Below, one piece after another: positions 1-6,040 of a DNA stretch of 8,035 nt. The position numbers and the translations under genes were made by a program. How positions within the stretch are numbered: the first letter of the stretch is position 1; each line of letters starts with the position of its first letter. Origin of the DNA: an uncultured Collinsella sp. (lineage in GTDB: Bacteria; Actinomycetota; Coriobacteriia; Coriobacteriales; Coriobacteriaceae); contig USPH01000050.1 of the NCBI GenBank assembly GCA_900556515.1, positions 1 to 8,035 of the forward strand, given 5' to 3'. The notes under the pieces were generated by a model that had not been told where the DNA came from, ran no database searches, and was given only the letters and a program-made list of their open reading frames with translations.

Positions 1-835
1 ATAAGAGACAGGACAGGCAGAGCGCATCGACGTGCTCGCACAGGATGGGATGGATATTCCACGCCGGGCTGTTGCGCACGGTGAAGCCGGCCAAGCTCAC
101 GTTCTCACACTCGGATAGGAAGATCATGCGCGGACGGGCGACCTCGCGGCCCTCCTCGGGACGGAAGATGTTCTTAAAGTCCTTGTTCCACCAGTTGTCC
201 TCGGCAAAATCAGTCTGACCGTCAATCGCGCCGCGACCATAGATGCACACGTCGTGCACGCCCAGACCCGTAAAGGTAGAACAGTAGGTCGAGAAACTCT
301 CGCCCTCCCAGCGGCCCAGGGGCAGCATATCGGTGCCGGCATACCCGGCACCCTCGTTGCCCGTGACCGTTCCCGGAATGTAGGCAAGCGCGGCACGATC
401 GTGGCGGGCCAGCAGCACCGCTCCCTCGGCGAGCTCGATGTTGATATTGCTCTTAAGGAAGAGGGACTTGATGCGATAACTACCGGCGGGGATCAGCACG
501 CGGCCGCCCTTGGGGCAGGCCATGATGGCAGCCTGGATGTTGGTGGTGTCGTCGTGCTCGGCATCACCCTTGGCGCCACAGTCGCGAACGTTGATGGTAA
601 AGGGCTCAGCCGGCGTAGTGACACCTACGCTCAGCTCACGCTCGCCACAAACAAAACGAACCAGGTTGCGCTTGCCGGGGGTCAGGCCGTCGACATAGGT
701 CTCGACCGTATTCGTGGTACCAGCGGGCTCGTCGTTGACAAAGATCTCCCACGTATCGGCACAGGTAAAGTAGCCGCCGTCGTCAAGCTCGATCACGGCC
801 GCGCGGGCGTTGCGCCAGATAACGTTCGTCTCCAT
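1..835 (-). CDS. GH28 polygalacturonase-family glycosidase, N-terminal part (runs off left edge)
   Basis: Reading leftwards from an ATG at 835-833, 278 codons stay open to the window edge. Residues 1 to about 78 look like the beta-rich accessory domain often found at the front of bacterial exo-polygalacturonases. Residues 79-107 hold the typical start of the parallel beta-helix (INVRDCGAKGDAEHDDTTNI followed by QAAI). Residues 233-277 match the GH28 coil pattern (RPRMIFLSECENVSLAGFTV, then RNSPAWNIHPILCEHV). The catalytic segment (NTD, DD, GHG and RIK motifs in the family) would start just beyond the edge, so activity cannot be judged. The N-terminus has no hydrophobic signal peptide, suggesting a cytoplasmic enzyme acting on imported oligogalacturonides; this is inference. 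The start is supported by a GGGAG ribosome binding site a few bases upstream. It lies 115 bases downstream of the transporter, beyond a terminator. A related GH28 specificity such as rhamnogalacturonan or xylogalacturonan cannot be excluded. Confidence 0.88.
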   Translation of the reverse strand, partial: METNVIWRNARAAVIELDDGGYFTCADTWEIFVNDEPAGTTNTVETYVDGLTPGKRNLVRFVCGERELSVGVTTPAEPFTINVRDCGAKGDAEHDDTTNIQAAIMACPKGGRVLIPAGSYRIKSLFLKSNINIELAEGAVLLARHDRAALAYIPGTVTGNEGAGYAGTDMLPLGRWEGESFSTYCSTFTGLGVHDVCIYGRGAIDGQTDFAEDNWWNKDFKNIFRPEEGREVARPRMIFLSECENVSLAGFTVRNSPAWNIHPILCEHVDALCLSCLL

Positions 836-883
836 GGATTTCTCCCTCAAAAAGATGCTCTAAAGGCAAATTGTACGCTGTTG

Positions 884-926
884 AAAAAGGGCCGTGCCTG
901 CCGGCGGAATTCCGGTGGCACGGCCC
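884..926 (-). terminator. Rho-independent terminator after the transporter gene
   Basis: On the minus strand a 10-bp perfect stem (GGGCCGTGCC with GGCACGGCCC) encloses an 18-base loop that contains the palindrome CGGAATTCCG, and is followed directly by TTTTT. It lies 25 bases past the transporter stop codon. Only about 50 bases separate it from the GH28 start, and no convincing promoter is visible there (a TACAAT at about 868-873 lacks a -35 partner). GH28 expression may therefore depend on read-through. Confidence 0.85.
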
Positions 927-950
927 TGTGATTTGGACGATATGTCGGCC

Positions 951-2510
951 TTACTCGGCGGGGGTTACGCTACCGTCCTGGAAGCCAACGTTGTTGTGGG
1001 CAAAGCAGTCCTCGTACTTAAAGCCGGAGAGCTCCTCGCAAAGCGCCTTGACCTCGGGCTTGACGTCGGCCATCTTGCCACCCTCCTTGACGCGGTGAAT
1101 CTCGTCGCAAAGGATGTCGCACTGCTCCTTGTCGATCTTGATGCCGCGGGCAAGGACGGCCGCAAGCAGGAAGAAGCCGGCGCAGCCGATGATCATGTAG
1201 CCGCAGATATACAGAGGCACGGTAGCGGGCTGGGTCACGGCGTCGCTATTGCCGGCGGTCTGAATGAAGCCGGAGGCAGCGAGGACGATAGCCCACACGT
1301 TGACGGCGATAGCCTGGGCGATCTGCTGGCAGAGCTGCTGTGCGGAGCTGTAGATGCCCTCGCGACGACGCAGGGTGATGAGTTCATCGACATCGAGGAT
1401 GTAGTTGAGCAGAACATCGGGCAGGTACTGGAAGCCGACGTAGAAGAACTTCCAGATGGCGAAGATGATGGGGTAGGCGATCATGGCGATGGCGACCGTG
1501 GAGGTGCCGTTGATCTGACCAAAGGCGAAGTAGTTGTAGGCAATGATGCACGCAGCGCAACCGACATTTGCGAGGTACCAAGACTTGTGGAAGCCCTTCT
1601 TGGCCATGAGGGCGACCCAGATGGCGGTGCAGACGATAGCGACGACCTTGCCAGGCATCTCCATCACGGACTCGTAGGACTTAGGAATCTGCAGGCAGTA
1701 GACGATGAAGAAGGACAGGCAGGCAGACCAGCAGGCAGCAGCGAGCTTCGTGGAGACCTGTGCATACAGGACCTTGCGGAAGGACTTGTTGCGGAAGGTG
1801 GAGATAACGTCCACAAAGAACTTCTTGATGCCCTCGCCGACGCTCTCGATCTTCTCCTGAGCGACCTCCTCGGGGGTGTGCTCCCACGTGGACAGGTACA
1901 CGCAGAGCAGCGAGATTGCCATGACCGAAGCGTTGACCGTAGCGATGATGAAGTAGCTGAACGGGTTGGTCTCGCCGAAGGTGCCAAAGCCAAAGCCGAC
2001 GAGTGCAGCCATCAGGAAGCCGGCGGCGTTACCAAAGAGATGCTTGTAGCCGGTAAGGTACGTACGCTCCTTAAAGTCGTCGGTCATCTCGATGGTAAGC
2101 GGCGACAGGTTGGCGGTGCAGAACGTGTACGCGACGTTGTAGATCAGGTACAGCACAAAGTAGTACGGGAAGCCAAACGGCGTAGCCACGAAGATGAGCG
2201 GCTCGGCGATCATCATCGGGATGGCCAGCAAGATCCAGAAACGACGACGACCAAAGATGCGGCCGATCTTGGTGGCATAGAAGTTATCGGCCACAAAGCC
2301 CATCAGCGGGCAAAGAATGGCGTTGACATAGATGGCAAACGAGCTAATCAGCGCAGCCTCACCTGCAGACAGGCCGCACTCCGTGGACAGGAACAGCACC
2401 ATGTAGCTGTGCGTAAAGGTCAAGGCACCGGAATTGAGCATACCGCCCATACCAAAGCCCAAGCGCGTCCAGAATGTGATCTTACGCTTTTTTCCGATCT
2501 TATTAGTCAT
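951..2510 (-). CDS. GPH-family (MFS) sugar/galacturonide cation symporter
   Basis: This 519-residue polytopic membrane protein belongs to the glycoside-pentoside-hexuronide family (MelB/UidB type), which moves sugars with H+ or Na+. Family signatures are visible: GFVADNFYATKIGRIFGRRR at residues 71-90 (the loop between helices 2 and 3), LTIEMTDDFKERTYLTGYK at 138-156, and DVDELITLRRREGIYSS at 373-389 in the late cytoplasmic loop. Many hydrophobic stretches fit about 12 helices. The last 60 or so residues after the final helix are a charged, Cys-containing cytoplasmic tail, making the protein longer than common members of roughly 450-480 residues. The start at 2510 is preferred over an in-frame ATG at 2561 because GAGGGAG stands 4 bases before it and the extra 17 residues are polar and unlike the family. 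Substrate is inferred from context as galacturonate or short galacturonides. The gene has its own operator-rich promoter and a terminator behind it. Confidence 0.9.
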   Translation of the reverse strand: MTNKIGKKRKITFWTRLGFGMGGMLNSGALTFTHSYMVLFLSTECGLSAGEAALISSFAIYVNAILCPLMGFVADNFYATKIGRIFGRRRFWILLAIPMMIAEPLIFVATPFGFPYYFVLYLIYNVAYTFCTANLSPLTIEMTDDFKERTYLTGYKHLFGNAAGFLMAALVGFGFGTFGETNPFSYFIIATVNASVMAISLLCVYLSTWEHTPEEVAQEKIESVGEGIKKFFVDVISTFRNKSFRKVLYAQVSTKLAAACWSACLSFFIVYCLQIPKSYESVMEMPGKVVAIVCTAIWVALMAKKGFHKSWYLANVGCAACIIAYNYFAFGQINGTSTVAIAMIAYPIIFAIWKFFYVGFQYLPDVLLNYILDVDELITLRRREGIYSSAQQLCQQIAQAIAVNVWAIVLAASGFIQTAGNSDAVTQPATVPLYICGYMIIGCAGFFLLAAVLARGIKIDKEQCDILCDEIHRVKEGGKMADVKPEVKALCEELSGFKYEDCFAHNNVGFQDGSVTPAE

Positions 2511-2514
2511 CGAG

Positions 2515-2522
2515 CTCCCTCT
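2515..2522 (-). promoter_or_regulatory. Ribosome binding site deciding the transporter start
   Basis: The minus strand reads AGAGGGAG, then CTCG, then ATG at 2510. This purine-rich site supports the 2510 start over the longer in-frame start at 2561, whose first codons would overlap the leader palindrome at 2534-2550. Confidence 0.7.
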
Positions 2523-2533
2523 CTTTTCTCGAT

Positions 2534-2550
2534 TGTCTTGTAACAAGACA
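2534..2550. repeat. 17-base palindrome in the transporter leader
   Basis: TGTCTTGT and ACAAGACA are perfect inverted arms around one central base. It lies between the predicted promoter and the ribosome binding site, 23 bases upstream of the start codon. It could be an RNA hairpin in the leader or a protein site. Its sequence is unlike the GTGAACGTTCAC operators. Confidence 0.6.
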
Positions 2551-2588
2551 TTTGAGTCCACACTGACGTCTGTCTGCCTAGCGTTCAG

Positions 2589-2602
2589 GGTGAACGTTTA
2601 TC
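2589..2602. promoter_or_regulatory. Promoter-proximal operator of the transporter (GGTGAACGTTTATC)
   Basis: The core GTGAACGTTTAT (2590-2601) has one perfect half (GTGAAC) and one diverged half, around the central AACGTT typical of LacI-family operators. It sits just downstream of the likely -10 box, where bound repressor would block initiation. An added inverted half-site lies beside it: CGTTCA at 2582-2587, then GGG, then TGAACG. The 14 bases are identical to the distal operator at 2750-2763. Confidence 0.75.
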
Positions 2603-2603
2603 T

Positions 2604-2611
2604 AGATTATG
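2604..2611 (-). promoter_or_regulatory. Likely -10 box of the transporter promoter
   Basis: The minus strand reads CATAATCT here, containing CATAAT and TAATCT as -10 candidates, two bases from the proximal operator. A good -35 is not evident: the expected position (CACCTC) overlaps the second operator. This would suit a weak promoter needing an activator. The call rests on its placement, which parallels the uxaC promoter. Confidence 0.4.
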
Positions 2612-2627
2612 CGCGATTCCTTACAAG

Positions 2628-2643
2628 AGGTGAACGTTCACTT
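2628..2643. promoter_or_regulatory. Second operator of the transporter promoter (GTGAACGTTCAC)
   Basis: The core at 2630-2641 is a perfect 12-bp palindrome, identical to those at the uxaC promoter. Its centre is 40 bp from the proximal operator centre and it covers the region expected for the -35 box. Confidence 0.8.
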
Positions 2644-2657
2644 GCATATTATCCCCG

Positions 2658-2683
2658 AACGGTCGTTTTTTATCGCTGAACGG
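2658..2683 (-). promoter_or_regulatory. CCGTT direct repeat, 21-bp period, upstream of the transporter promoter
   Basis: On the minus strand CCGTT occurs at 2683-2679 and again at 2662-2658, exactly 21 bp apart, with an A-run between. The second copy is 21 bp from the edge of the operator core at 2641. The uxaC promoter has the same layout. A 21-bp period is what AraC-family activator half-sites use, but the protein is unknown. Confidence 0.5.
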
Positions 2684-2749
2684 ACACAATTGAGGCTCTA
2701 AGACCTATTGTCTGCTGGTAAAGATGCCATGCTGGACACCCATGAGATA

Positions 2750-2763
2750 GGTGAACGTTTATC
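2750..2763. promoter_or_regulatory. Distal operator (GGTGAACGTTTATC)
   Basis: Fourteen bases are identical, in the same orientation, to the proximal operator at 2589-2602. Its centre is 121 bp from that of the operator at 2628-2643. It lies between the uxaA terminator and the transporter promoter, where it could support DNA looping by a tetrameric repressor. Confidence 0.7.
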
Positions 2764-2791
2764 ATATTTTCCATTTTTTTCACTTAACCAC

Positions 2792-2827
2792 AAAACGAAA
2801 ACCCCGCCGGGAACACTCCCGACGGGG
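2792..2827 (-). terminator. Rho-independent terminator after uxaA
   Basis: On the minus strand an 11-bp stem (CCCCGTCGGGA with TCCCGGCGGGG, one G-U pair) closes a GTGT loop and is followed by TTTTCGTTTT. It starts 36 bases past the uxaA stop and should end the uxaCBA message, separating it from the transporter gene. Confidence 0.93.
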
Positions 2828-2863
2828 CCGACGACATAGCGCTACGCTTGGGTGCATTTGCCG

Positions 2864-4348
2864 CTACAGGCAGACGCCGTCCTTCCAGATACTGATCTCG
2901 TGACAGCCACGGCGCTCGGCGCTCGTAAGCTTGCCGCTCGCCGTCTCCAGCACCAGCTGGTACAGATCGCCGGCAGCCTCATCGAGCGTGCGCTCGCCCG
3001 TAGCCACCACACCGGCGTTAAAGTCCATCCAGTTGGCCTTGTGATCGCACAGACGCTGGTTGGTAAACACCTTGAGGGTGGGCGCCGGTGCGCCAAACGG
3101 CGTACCACGGCCAGTCGAGAACAGGATCATATGGCAACCGGCAGCCGTCAACGCCGTGGTGGATACCATGTCGTTGCCCGGAGCGCACAGCATGTTCAGG
3201 CCATGCTTGGTGGCCTGGCCGGCATACGGCAGCACGTCGACGATAGGGGCAGACCCGCCTTTTTGCACGCAGCCGCAGCTCTTGTCCTCGAGCGTGGTAA
3301 TACCGCCGTCCTTGTTGCCGGGACTCGGGTTCTCGTAGACAACCTCACCGTGACTGATGAAGTAGTCCTTAAAGCCGTTGAGCATGTCGGAAGCGGCGTT
3401 AAAAACCTGCTCGTTCTCGCAGCGATCGAGCAGGATGCTCTCGGCACCAAACATCTCGGGCACCTCGGTAAGCACCGACGTGCCGCCGCGGGCGACGACC
3501 ATATCGCTCACGCGACCGATCGTGGGGTTGGCGGTAATGCCCGAAAGACCGTCGGAGCCGCCGCACTTAAGACCAATAACCAGCTCGGAGGCCAAAATGG
3601 GCTCACGCTTGGCTTGCTTGGCCAGGTCAGCCAGCTCGGCCAGAATCTTGTGGCCCTCGATTTGCTCGTCGGCTACATCCTGGCAGGTGAGAAAGCGAAC
3701 GCGCTCGTGATCGAAGTCACCGAGCTCGTCGAGCACCTGCTGGTGCGTGCAGTTCTCGCAACCGAGCGACAGGAATAGCACGCCGGCCGCATTAGGATGA
3801 CGCGAGAGCGCCACCAGCAGACGACGCGTCTGGGCATGGTCGGCGCCGGTCTGCGAGCAGCCAAAGGGATGCGGGAAGTAGTAAATACCCTCCAGCGAGC
3901 CATCGACCAGATCCTGGGCCTGCTCACACATGGCACGGGCGACTTCGTTGACACAGCCGACCGTGGGGATGATCCACAGCTCATTACGCGTGGCGGCGCG
4001 ACCGTCGGCGCGGCGGAAGCCCATAAAGGTCTCGGGCTCAACAGGATCCACGACCGGATGCGTGGGGTTATAGATGTACTCGACCTCGCCCGAAAGGTTG
4101 GTCTTCACATTGTGCGTGTGGAGCCACTGGCCGGGCTGGATATCGCCCGTCACGTGTCCGATGGGCAGGCCGTACTTGATGACGTCCTCCCCCGCGGCAA
4201 TCGAGCGCACGGCCATCTTGTGGCCCTGCGGAATATCCTCCGCGGCCACGACCTCGCCCACCCCGGGAACCACGACGGCGTTGCCCTTGGCAAGCGGCGA
4301 CAGCGCGACAATCACGTTGTCTGCCGGATTGATCTGGATAGTATTCAT
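2864..4348 (-). CDS. uxaA: Altronate dehydratase
   Basis: UxaA removes water from D-altronate to give 2-keto-3-deoxygluconate, the third step of galacturonate breakdown in the cytoplasm; the family is metal dependent. The 494 residues equal the full two-domain length of about 495 in E. coli. Residues 1-90 form the SAF-type domain with the hallmark VIKYGLPIGHVTGDI and HTHNVKTNL (residues 56-85). The catalytic part carries RNELWIIPTVGCVNEVAR (121-138), FPHPFGCSQTG (158-168), LGCENC (195-200), GLKCGGSDGLSGITANPTIG (259-278) and STGRGTPFGAPAPTLKVFTN (411-430). Conserved Cys and His residues in these motifs are intact. It is the last gene of the uxaCBA group, 81 bases after uxaB, with AGGA about nine bases before its ATG and a strong terminator behind. 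No frameshift or truncation is seen. Confidence 0.97.
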   Translation of the reverse strand: MNTIQINPADNVIVALSPLAKGNAVVVPGVGEVVAAEDIPQGHKMAVRSIAAGEDVIKYGLPIGHVTGDIQPGQWLHTHNVKTNLSGEVEYIYNPTHPVVDPVEPETFMGFRRADGRAATRNELWIIPTVGCVNEVARAMCEQAQDLVDGSLEGIYYFPHPFGCSQTGADHAQTRRLLVALSRHPNAAGVLFLSLGCENCTHQQVLDELGDFDHERVRFLTCQDVADEQIEGHKILAELADLAKQAKREPILASELVIGLKCGGSDGLSGITANPTIGRVSDMVVARGGTSVLTEVPEMFGAESILLDRCENEQVFNAASDMLNGFKDYFISHGEVVYENPSPGNKDGGITTLEDKSCGCVQKGGSAPIVDVLPYAGQATKHGLNMLCAPGNDMVSTTALTAAGCHMILFSTGRGTPFGAPAPTLKVFTNQRLCDHKANWMDFNAGVVATGERTLDEAAGDLYQLVLETASGKLTSAERRGCHEISIWKDGVCL

Positions 4349-4386
4349 TACAAATGGTCCTAACCCTACAGGTTGAGCAGAAGTCG

Positions 4387-4418
4387 AGACGCGGGCACGC
4401 CGTCCCGCGCCCGCGTCT
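4387..4418 (-). other. Intergenic hairpin between uxaB and uxaA, no U-tract
   Basis: A perfect 10-bp GC-rich stem (AGACGCGGGC with GCCCGCGTCT) encloses a 12-base loop. On the minus strand the bases after it are CGACTTCTGC, with no T-run, so it is unlikely to terminate. It may protect or process the mRNA, or tune expression of uxaA relative to uxaB. Confidence 0.55.
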
Positions 4419-4429
4419 GCGCCGGAAAT

Positions 4430-5944
4430 TTACGCCTGAGCGTTGGCGAAGGCCTGCTTGGCGCCCTCGGCACGCACGACAGCGAGCGCGCTGACGACAA
4501 ACTCCTCAAGACCTGCGATCTGCGTAAGGTCCTCGCCCCACATCTGCTCGTTGGTGAGCACGTCGTGCACCAGCTGGGCATCGTCGGCGCCGGCATGGGC
4601 GGCGTAGAAGTCGAGCACGAAGGCGTCGTCCTGAGCGGTGTACTCGGTGCCGTCGGAGCGACGCAGGTGCAGGCCGTCGCCCTCGCGGGACACGAGCTCC
4701 TGCGTGTAGAAGGAGATGAGCGTAGCGAGGCTCGTCGCCAGGCACTTGGGCAGGTTGCCGGTCTCGGCAACGTAGTCCTTGAGCGTGGGCAGGTCGCGGG
4801 CGCGCCACTTAGCCGTGGAGTTGAGGCAGATGGAGAGCAGCGCGTGATCGATAAACGGGTTATCGAAGCGGTTCTCGACGGCAGCGGCAAAGGCCTTGCA
4901 GTCCTCGACATCAAGGTCGGCGGCAAGCGTCGGGATGACCTCGTCGTAGAGCATGGTGTTCATGAAGCCGCGAATGGTCTCGTCGTGCATGCAGTCGCGC
5001 ACGATGTCAAAGCCGGCAACCCAGGAGCCCGGAACAAAGGCAGTGTGGGCGCCGTTGAGGATGCGGACCTTGCGCTTCTTGTACGGGGTGACATCGGGGG
5101 TCACAAAGACACCCGGCAGGCCGGCCTTCACGAAGGGCAGACGCTCCTTGAGCGACTCATCGCCCTGGATGCCCCACATCTGGAAGGGCTCGCGCACAGC
5201 CAGGAAGGGATCCTCGTAGCCCAGACGCTCGGCAACAGCGGCAGCCTCCTTGGGGTCGCGGATGCGGCCAGGGACGATGGTGTCGGCGAGCGTGGTGCAG
5301 ATGGTGCAGTCGTTGGCCATCCACTGCGAGAACTCGTCCTCCCAGCCCCAGTCGCTCACGTACTGGTTCATGATGCGCAGCAGCTCCTCGCCGTTGTGGT
5401 CGATGAGCTCGCAGGCGAGCACGATGACGCCCGGCTTACCGGCAGCCCAGCGGGTGTGGAGCACCTGGGCCAGCTTGGCCGGGAAGCTCGCGGGCGGCAT
5501 GTCGTCGGCCTTGCAGGACGGGTCGTACGCGATGCCGGCCTCGGTGGTGTTGGAGACGATGATCTCCAGGTCATCGGAGACGGCAACCTCCATGATGGCG
5601 TGGTAGTCGGCCTCGCGGTACGGGTTGAGGCAGCGGCTGCAAGCGCTGATCACGCGAGACTCGTCAACCGTGTTGCCGTTCTCCTTGCCGCGCACCAACA
5701 CGGTGTACAGGTCGTCCTGGGCATTGATGCCGTCGGCAAAGCCAAAAGCGCCGCTGATGGGCTGCACCATAACGACCTTGCCGTTCCAGCCGGTTGCCTC
5801 GTTGCCCATGTCAAAGAAGCGGTCGACAAAGGCGCGCAGGAAATTGCCCTCGCCAAACTGCAGAACCTTCTCGGGCGCGTCCTTGGGCAGCAGGTAGCCC
5901 TTGTAGCCGATCTTCTCGAGCGTCTCGTAGCTGATGTTCTCCAT
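4430..5944 (-). CDS. uxaB: Tagaturonate reductase (altronate oxidoreductase)
   Basis: UxaB reduces D-tagaturonate to D-altronate with NADH, the second step after the isomerase. It belongs to the long-chain mannitol dehydrogenase family. The 504 residues are slightly longer than the E. coli protein of about 483. The N-terminal Rossmann part shows VLQFGEGNFLRAFVDRFFD at 27-45 (nucleotide-binding start), VSNTTEAGI at 130-138 and VIVLACELIDHNG at 173-185. The C-terminal part has the catalytic-region signature KVRILNGAHT at 292-301. CTTLADTIVPG at 216-226 stands where relatives usually have a VDRI-type motif, so one Arg appears replaced by Thr. The start is supported by AAGGAGAG six bases before the ATG. 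The gene lies 96 bases after uxaC with a terminator-like hairpin between. A fructuronate or mannonate reductase role is less likely, given uxaA and uxaC neighbours. Confidence 0.95.
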   Translation of the reverse strand: MENISYETLEKIGYKGYLLPKDAPEKVLQFGEGNFLRAFVDRFFDMGNEATGWNGKVVMVQPISGAFGFADGINAQDDLYTVLVRGKENGNTVDESRVISACSRCLNPYREADYHAIMEVAVSDDLEIIVSNTTEAGIAYDPSCKADDMPPASFPAKLAQVLHTRWAAGKPGVIVLACELIDHNGEELLRIMNQYVSDWGWEDEFSQWMANDCTICTTLADTIVPGRIRDPKEAAAVAERLGYEDPFLAVREPFQMWGIQGDESLKERLPFVKAGLPGVFVTPDVTPYKKRKVRILNGAHTAFVPGSWVAGFDIVRDCMHDETIRGFMNTMLYDEVIPTLAADLDVEDCKAFAAAVENRFDNPFIDHALLSICLNSTAKWRARDLPTLKDYVAETGNLPKCLATSLATLISFYTQELVSREGDGLHLRRSDGTEYTAQDDAFVLDFYAAHAGADDAQLVHDVLTNEQMWGEDLTQIAGLEEFVVSALAVVRAEGAKQAFANAQA

Positions 5945-5980
5945 CGATGTCTCTCCTTAAATTGCTGTTAGCGTGCAGGC

Positions 5981-6016
5981 AAAACGGGGGCGCCGCGTGT
6001 GGCAACGGCGCTCCCG
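5981..6016 (-). terminator. Terminator-like hairpin between uxaC and uxaB
   Basis: On the minus strand CGGGAGCGCCG pairs with CGGCGCCCCCG (11 positions, one A-C mismatch) around a 10-base loop and is followed by TTTT then GCC. It begins 24 bases after the uxaC stop. The short U-run suggests partial termination, which would lower uxaB and uxaA relative to uxaC. It may instead be a simple mRNA 3' stabiliser. Confidence 0.6.
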
Positions 6017-6040
6017 AGTTCGGTGTGATTCGATGCGGGT

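Larger units (their letters stand above)
2511..2863. other. Non-coding control region between uxaA and the transporter gene
   Basis: This 353-base stretch is visibly more AT-rich than the genes. It holds, from right to left, the uxaA terminator, a distal operator, a CCGTT direct repeat, an operator pair flanking a likely promoter, a 17-base palindrome in the leader, and the ribosome binding site. No convincing gene is seen in it on either strand. Confidence 0.8.

Noticed and set aside
254..931. 225-codon open frame on the plus strand, antisense to the GH28 gene
   Set aside because: It runs across the GH28 start and through the terminator at 884-926. The minus-strand translation matches GH28.
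894..2543. 549-codon open frame on the plus strand, antisense to the transporter
   Set aside because: It is a shadow of the transporter, produced by GC-rich codon bias. Its product is low-complexity (Asp, Gly, Val, Leu rich) with no recognisable domain, and the minus-strand protein is clearly a GPH transporter.
2511..2561. 17-residue N-terminal extension of the transporter from an ATG at 2561
   Set aside because: The ATG at 2510 has a GAGGGAG site four bases upstream, and the extension is unlike the family and overlaps the leader palindrome.
2434..2679. 81-codon open frame on the plus strand over the transporter promoter
   Set aside because: It overlaps the transporter N-terminus, its leader and two operators, and shows no protein-like features.
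2852..3778. 308-codon open frame on the plus strand, antisense to uxaA
   Set aside because: Shadow of uxaA; there is no plausible product.
4373..5971. 532-codon open frame on the plus strand, antisense to uxaB
   Set aside because: Same type of shadow. The minus-strand product is an unmistakable UxaB, and the plus product has no family features.
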